Below, one piece after another: positions 60,821-64,000 of a stretch of DNA of 64,000 nucleotides. How positions within the stretch are numbered: position 1 is the first letter of the stretch; each line of letters starts with the position of its first letter. The notes under the pieces were generated by a model. That model saw only the letters and a list, made by a program, of their open reading frames with translations. It did not search any database and had not been told where the DNA came from. This DNA is from JACRLV01 sp045863555. Lineage in GTDB: Bacteria > Planctomycetota > Phycisphaerae > UBA1845 > Fen-1342. The translations under genes were made by a program, and so were the position numbers. The stretch is taken from contig BTUU01000004.1 in NCBI GenBank assembly GCA_045863555.1, positions 124,001 to 188,000 on the forward strand. Direction: 5' to 3'.

Positions 60821-61932
60821 GGCAGCTCCACGGTCTGCTGGAGCGCGAGCAGATCGCGGACCTCGTCGACAAGGGAGGAGTAATGCGAATTTCCGTTCCG
60901 GCGGTCGAAGGCGTCGGCGATCACGCGGCACTCGCCCTCCAGCCACGCTTCGGCCTCGGCGAGATTCACGACGCCGTCGGGCCGCGAGATCGGCATCGCG
61001 CCGGCCAGCCGCAGCCGCATGCTCCCGTCGCGCGTCCGCCGCAGCGCCCGGATCAGCAGCAGCGCGGCAGCCAGGAACTTGAACCTCATCTCGAAATCCC
61101 AGGTCGCGAGCGCGCCGGCCAGGTGGCGCTCCAGGAGGCCGACGGCGCGGCGGAGGTTCGAGGTGAGCGTCAGGAACTCGATGTGAATCGCGAGTTCGCC
61201 GTAGAGCGACGAGGTCGGCCGAAGCCGCCGCCGCGTCCGCTCATAGCACTCAACGGCCTCGCCGAGGCGGCCGAGCCGGTGGAACGAACGAATCGCCAGG
61301 CAGGTTGTATGGTGCGGCTCCTCGGCGCATTCGAGGCGGCCGTCGAGCAGCGGCTCGGCCGCGCGGATCGCGCGCTTGTGGTCGTTCATGAGCTGAAAGA
61401 AGCGCGTTCTGGCCTGCTGGTCGCAGGCGGGGCAGTCAGAACCCGTGTCGCGGCGGGTCGCGGACCAGGCGCGGTAGTGCGCGCGGGCGGCTTCCCGATC
61501 ACCCATGCCCATGGCCACGACGAGACGCAGCTTGCGCGGCGCGCGGATGCCCCAGCGCTTCGCGCGGAACCGCCGCTCGACGTCGTCGAGGGTGCGGCTG
61601 ATGTCGTCGCGCGACATGTTGGGGAAGAGATAGACGTTATCCGCGGCCCACTTGTACTGCCAGAGAATCCGCGTGACCGGAAATTCGCGCGGCCGGCGGT
61701 CGCACTGGGCGAGGCACCAGGCGAAGGCGTCGAGCGTCTTTTCGGGAGCGCCGCTGAACTCCGCCGCCTCGATCAGCGCCTCGCGGGCCGTGAAAGCGAG
61801 AGAGGTGTTCCCGATTGCATCGGCGAAGCGCGTGGCGCGCTCGATGCACGCGACCTTCGCGGGCCCGTGCGGAAGCCGGCGCGACTCCGAGAGCAGCGCG
61901 ATGATGCCCCGTTCGTCGCAGGCGTCGGTCAT
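60817..61932 (-). CDS. Helical-repeat (TPR-like) protein of unknown function
   Basis: The product has 371 residues and is almost all helical. It has repeating patterns such as ARAHYRAW, IRAAEPLLDGRLEC and GRLGEAVECYERTRR, which look like TPR helices. A CPAC pair (SDCPACDQQARTRFF) is notable. The ATG overlaps the htpG-like stop by 4 bases (ATGA). Tight coupling to an HSP90-like gene suggests a co-chaperone or client adaptor. No family could be named. Confidence 0.7.
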   Translation of the reverse strand: MTDACDERGIIALLSESRRLPHGPAKVACIERATRFADAIGNTSLAFTAREALIEAAEFSGAPEKTLDAFAWCLAQCDRRPREFPVTRILWQYKWAADNVYLFPNMSRDDISRTLDDVERRFRAKRWGIRAPRKLRLVVAMGMGDREAARAHYRAWSATRRDTGSDCPACDQQARTRFFQLMNDHKRAIRAAEPLLDGRLECAEEPHHTTCLAIRSFHRLGRLGEAVECYERTRRRLRPTSSLYGELAIHIEFLTLTSNLRRAVGLLERHLAGALATWDFEMRFKFLAAALLLIRALRRTRDGSMRLRLAGAMPISRPDGVVNLAEAEAWLEGECRVIADAFDRRNGNSHYSSLVDEVRDLLALQQTVELP

Positions 61933-63737
61933 GCGCCCGACTCCTCCGCGGCGGGCTGGGGTCGAAGGGCGAGTTCGGCGAGGCGGCTCAGACCGTGATT
62001 GAGGAGGCCCAGTTCGCGTCCGCCGAGCGGATGGCGTCCGAGAAGCAGCGCCTGCACGTAGAGGACCTCGGTCAGCGTGCGCTGGACGCGCTCGTCGCGA
62101 TGGGAGACGAGCGAGGTTACAAGCGGATTCGCGAGATTGAAACACAGGCGGACCGGCGGGCTCGAAGCGGCGTAGGCTCTGAGATTGTCGAGGACGCCGG
62201 CCCAGTGCTGATCCACGTTTTCGGCGGTCATTTCGAGCGATCGGCGGAACCCGGCGGATTCGTCGGCGCCATACATCGCCGGTAGGTCGGCCGGGGCAAA
62301 GCGGCGGAGGTCGGCGGAAACGCCCCACGGCCGGAGCGCGTCGTCGGCCAGGCGGAGGAATTCAAACGCGGCTTCGCTTTCCGCGTCGGTGGCTTCGCCG
62401 AGCGTCTCGATGAGATCGGCGCCCGTGACGCGTTCGAAGGTAAGGCCGTCGAAGCGGGCGGCGGCTTTCGCGAGGAGTTCCTCGTCGTAGGTGTATCCGC
62501 CGTTGAAGACGCAGAGCGACTGCGCGGCGGCGACGGGGGCGATCTGGCGGAACTGGTCGACGGTCGGGGCCACGCGAAGCTCGAAGTTGTCGCGGCGATA
62601 CTGGCCGAAGGGGAGCCGGCCGAGCGTCGTTTCGAAGGTGAGGAGGTCGATGATCAGGTCGAAGAACTCGTCGTCATGGACGGCGAGCGAGCGGATGGCC
62701 AGATCGTGCGTGGCCAGGATGCGTTCCAGCCGCGGCCGGTCGCGCTTCGCGAGCGTGACGAGGTAGGCGCGGAGTCGGCGTCCGATCGCCTCACCGGCAC
62801 GGCGGAGGGCGCGGTCCTGATAGAAGCCCTCGCGCGAAGCGGTGGGCCGGAGCGACTCGGCGTTGAGGACGCAGCGGACAAAAAAGGCCCATTCGGGAAG
62901 GATGCCGTCGCCGTCTTCGGTGAGGAACATCCCCTTGAGGTAAATCCGGTTCTGGCCGCGGTCACCGGGCGAGGCGGGCGTCGGGAGGATGAACGCGACG
63001 CCGCGAATGCCGCTCGAATCATCGTCGAGGGGAATCGCGTCGATCGGGTCGATTCGAAAGGCGTCGCGGGCGTAGGCGGCGAGTTCCTCCTCGTCGTCGC
63101 GGCGGGCGAGCATCCAGGGCGGCGTGCGGTTGATCGCGTCGACGCGGCGCGTGCTGACCGCCTCGATCGAAACGGGGAGCATCTCTCCGTAGTGGCGGAG
63201 CAGAGAGACGATCCGTTGCGCCGACCAATCCTCGTCCTCGGAGGGGCGGAGGCGCAGACAGACGCGCGTGCCGGGCGTGAGCCGCTCGCTCGTGGGGCGG
63301 AGCGCGTAGGTTCCGTCGGCACAGCCGCGCCACTCGAGCGAACCGGCGCCGGGGCGGACGGACTGCGAGAGGACGACAATCTCGTCGCAGACCATGAAGC
63401 AGGAGAGGATTCCGATGCCGAACTGGCCGATGAAATCTCCCCGCCGCCTGTCCAGGTCGCCGCGCTTCGAGGAGGCGCCGATGGTCGAGAGGAATTCGTG
63501 CATCTCCGCTTCGGTCAGGCCGACGCCGTCATCCTCGACGATGAGGCTGGGCGGGTCCGCGTCCACAAACTCGAACCGGACCTTGCCCGGATGCGCGGGT
63601 TCCAGCTCCCGGCGGGCCTTGATCGCGTCGACCGCGTTTTGAAGCAGCTCGCGGACGAAGACCTGCGGCGAACTGTAGAGGTGGTTCGCGAGCAGATCGA
63701 TGATGCCGCGGAGGTTGACCTGAAATCGCTCGGGCAT
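61929..63737 (-). CDS. HSP90-family molecular chaperone (HtpG-like, short form)
   Basis: The product has 602 residues and shows the GHKL ATPase motifs ELLQNAVDAI, EDDGVGLTEAEM and GQFGIGILSCF, followed by the middle-domain NRIYLKGMFLTEDG-like and RPTASREGFYQD blocks. HtpG normally has about 630 residues; this is a shorter, diverged HSP90 subtype. First gene of a three-gene operon (63737 to 60446) with two 4-base overlaps. ATG with GGGGAG SD; TATGAT near 63848-63853 on the minus strand may be its -10. Confidence 0.9.
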   Translation of the reverse strand: MPERFQVNLRGIIDLLANHLYSSPQVFVRELLQNAVDAIKARRELEPAHPGKVRFEFVDADPPSLIVEDDGVGLTEAEMHEFLSTIGASSKRGDLDRRRGDFIGQFGIGILSCFMVCDEIVVLSQSVRPGAGSLEWRGCADGTYALRPTSERLTPGTRVCLRLRPSEDEDWSAQRIVSLLRHYGEMLPVSIEAVSTRRVDAINRTPPWMLARRDDEEELAAYARDAFRIDPIDAIPLDDDSSGIRGVAFILPTPASPGDRGQNRIYLKGMFLTEDGDGILPEWAFFVRCVLNAESLRPTASREGFYQDRALRRAGEAIGRRLRAYLVTLAKRDRPRLERILATHDLAIRSLAVHDDEFFDLIIDLLTFETTLGRLPFGQYRRDNFELRVAPTVDQFRQIAPVAAAQSLCVFNGGYTYDEELLAKAAARFDGLTFERVTGADLIETLGEATDAESEAAFEFLRLADDALRPWGVSADLRRFAPADLPAMYGADESAGFRRSLEMTAENVDQHWAGVLDNLRAYAASSPPVRLCFNLANPLVTSLVSHRDERVQRTLTEVLYVQALLLGRHPLGGRELGLLNHGLSRLAELALRPQPAAEESGA

Positions 63738-64000
63738 GACCGCTCCCCATCCCTGCGTACAGACGGCGCCCCGGGCCGACGTAGCTCGGCCGCGCCGTGC
63801 AGATCGACCGCTGATCGCCTCTCTCGGCGCGTACGGGCGCTGGCCCCATCATAGAGGATCGCGACCGGTAAATTGAGTCGAAATTCCGCCCAGCTAACGC
63901 TAGTGTTCAAAACGATTTGCATCCGCGCCCGATATTTTTGCGCGGCGCGGCGCGGCATTCGGCGCGGCCGAAGCGCTCCTGGACGGCTATGACAGCCTGC
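63738..64000. other. Intergenic tail of the window
   Basis: No gene was found in the last 263 bases, apart from the upstream region of the htpG-like operon. A short reading on the plus strand (AAFGAAEALLDGYDSL) near the end could belong to a gene continuing past 64000, but it has no visible start. Confidence 0.4.

Noticed and set aside
1..64000. tRNA and rRNA genes
   Set aside because: Intergenic stretches were read on both strands by eye and no cloverleaf or rRNA signature was seen. A covariance-model scan would be decisive and was not possible.

Overview
The window is high-GC DNA (roughly two thirds G+C by eye) from a Gram-negative bacterium, most likely a planctomycete, possibly of the Phycisphaerae type. 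The main pointers are a PSCyt1/DUF1549/DUF1553 secreted cytochrome-like protein of the planctomycete-expanded type (8838-12458), secreted proteins ending in dockerin-like calcium-loop repeats (27561, 38374, 57741), an N-terminal CxxC...CPxC zinc-ribbon membrane protein, and several lipoproteins whose lipobox reads GGCPT. An outer membrane with LPS is implied by kdsB, lpxI, a FabZ-like dehydratase and a Wzm/Wzt polysaccharide exporter. The lineage assignment is an inference from protein families; no rRNA or tRNA gene was found to confirm it.

Layout. 1-6017: the end of a VWA/GATase-like membrane protein, a PKD-LamG lipoprotein, a GT-C-type membrane protein and tilS. 6018-8837: an accessory island with degenerate repeats, an Rhs/YD-repeat remnant, an unknown gene of visibly lower GC, and a REP-associated tyrosine transposase (RAYT) surrounded by five copies of one 19-bp palindrome, three of them inside a 112-bp tandem repeat. 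8838-20954: the planctomycete cytochrome protein, an orphan receiver-Xre regulator, two tandem paralogous secreted helical proteins, an inositol-monophosphatase/HisN-type phosphatase, an LD-carboxypeptidase, a secreted alpha/beta hydrolase and a large secreted protein of unknown function. 21073-29441: a kdsB-pyrG pair (KdsB uses the CTP that PyrG makes), two Asn-rich surface proteins, two hydrolases and a dockerin protein. 29637-41611: a UvrC-like protein behind aceE, rplU, a FabZ-like gene, an Hc1-type histone-like gene, a fused aroD-aroE, a DinB-like gene, a peptidase-like dockerin protein and a double-domain beta-carbonic anhydrase.

41810-51701 is a compact plus-strand surface-polysaccharide operon: an SDR/epimerase-like protein, a TIM-barrel sugar isomerase-like protein, a GT2, Wzm permease, Wzt ATPase with a C-terminal cargo domain, and two very large GT4-GT2 fusions with coiled-coil tails. 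The tail of the first is built from 35-residue (five-heptad) repeats, which suggests a chain-length ruler.

51709-63737 is mostly housekeeping: usp-lpxI-pdxH, argH, an SGNH hydrolase-Fpg/Nei pair, another dockerin protein, an amidinotransferase/DDAH-like enzyme, and an htpG-like operon coupled by 4-base overlaps to a helical-repeat protein and a GIY-YIG nuclease. Genes are packed tightly. Convergent pairs are either only a few bases apart or separated by strong bidirectional hairpins.
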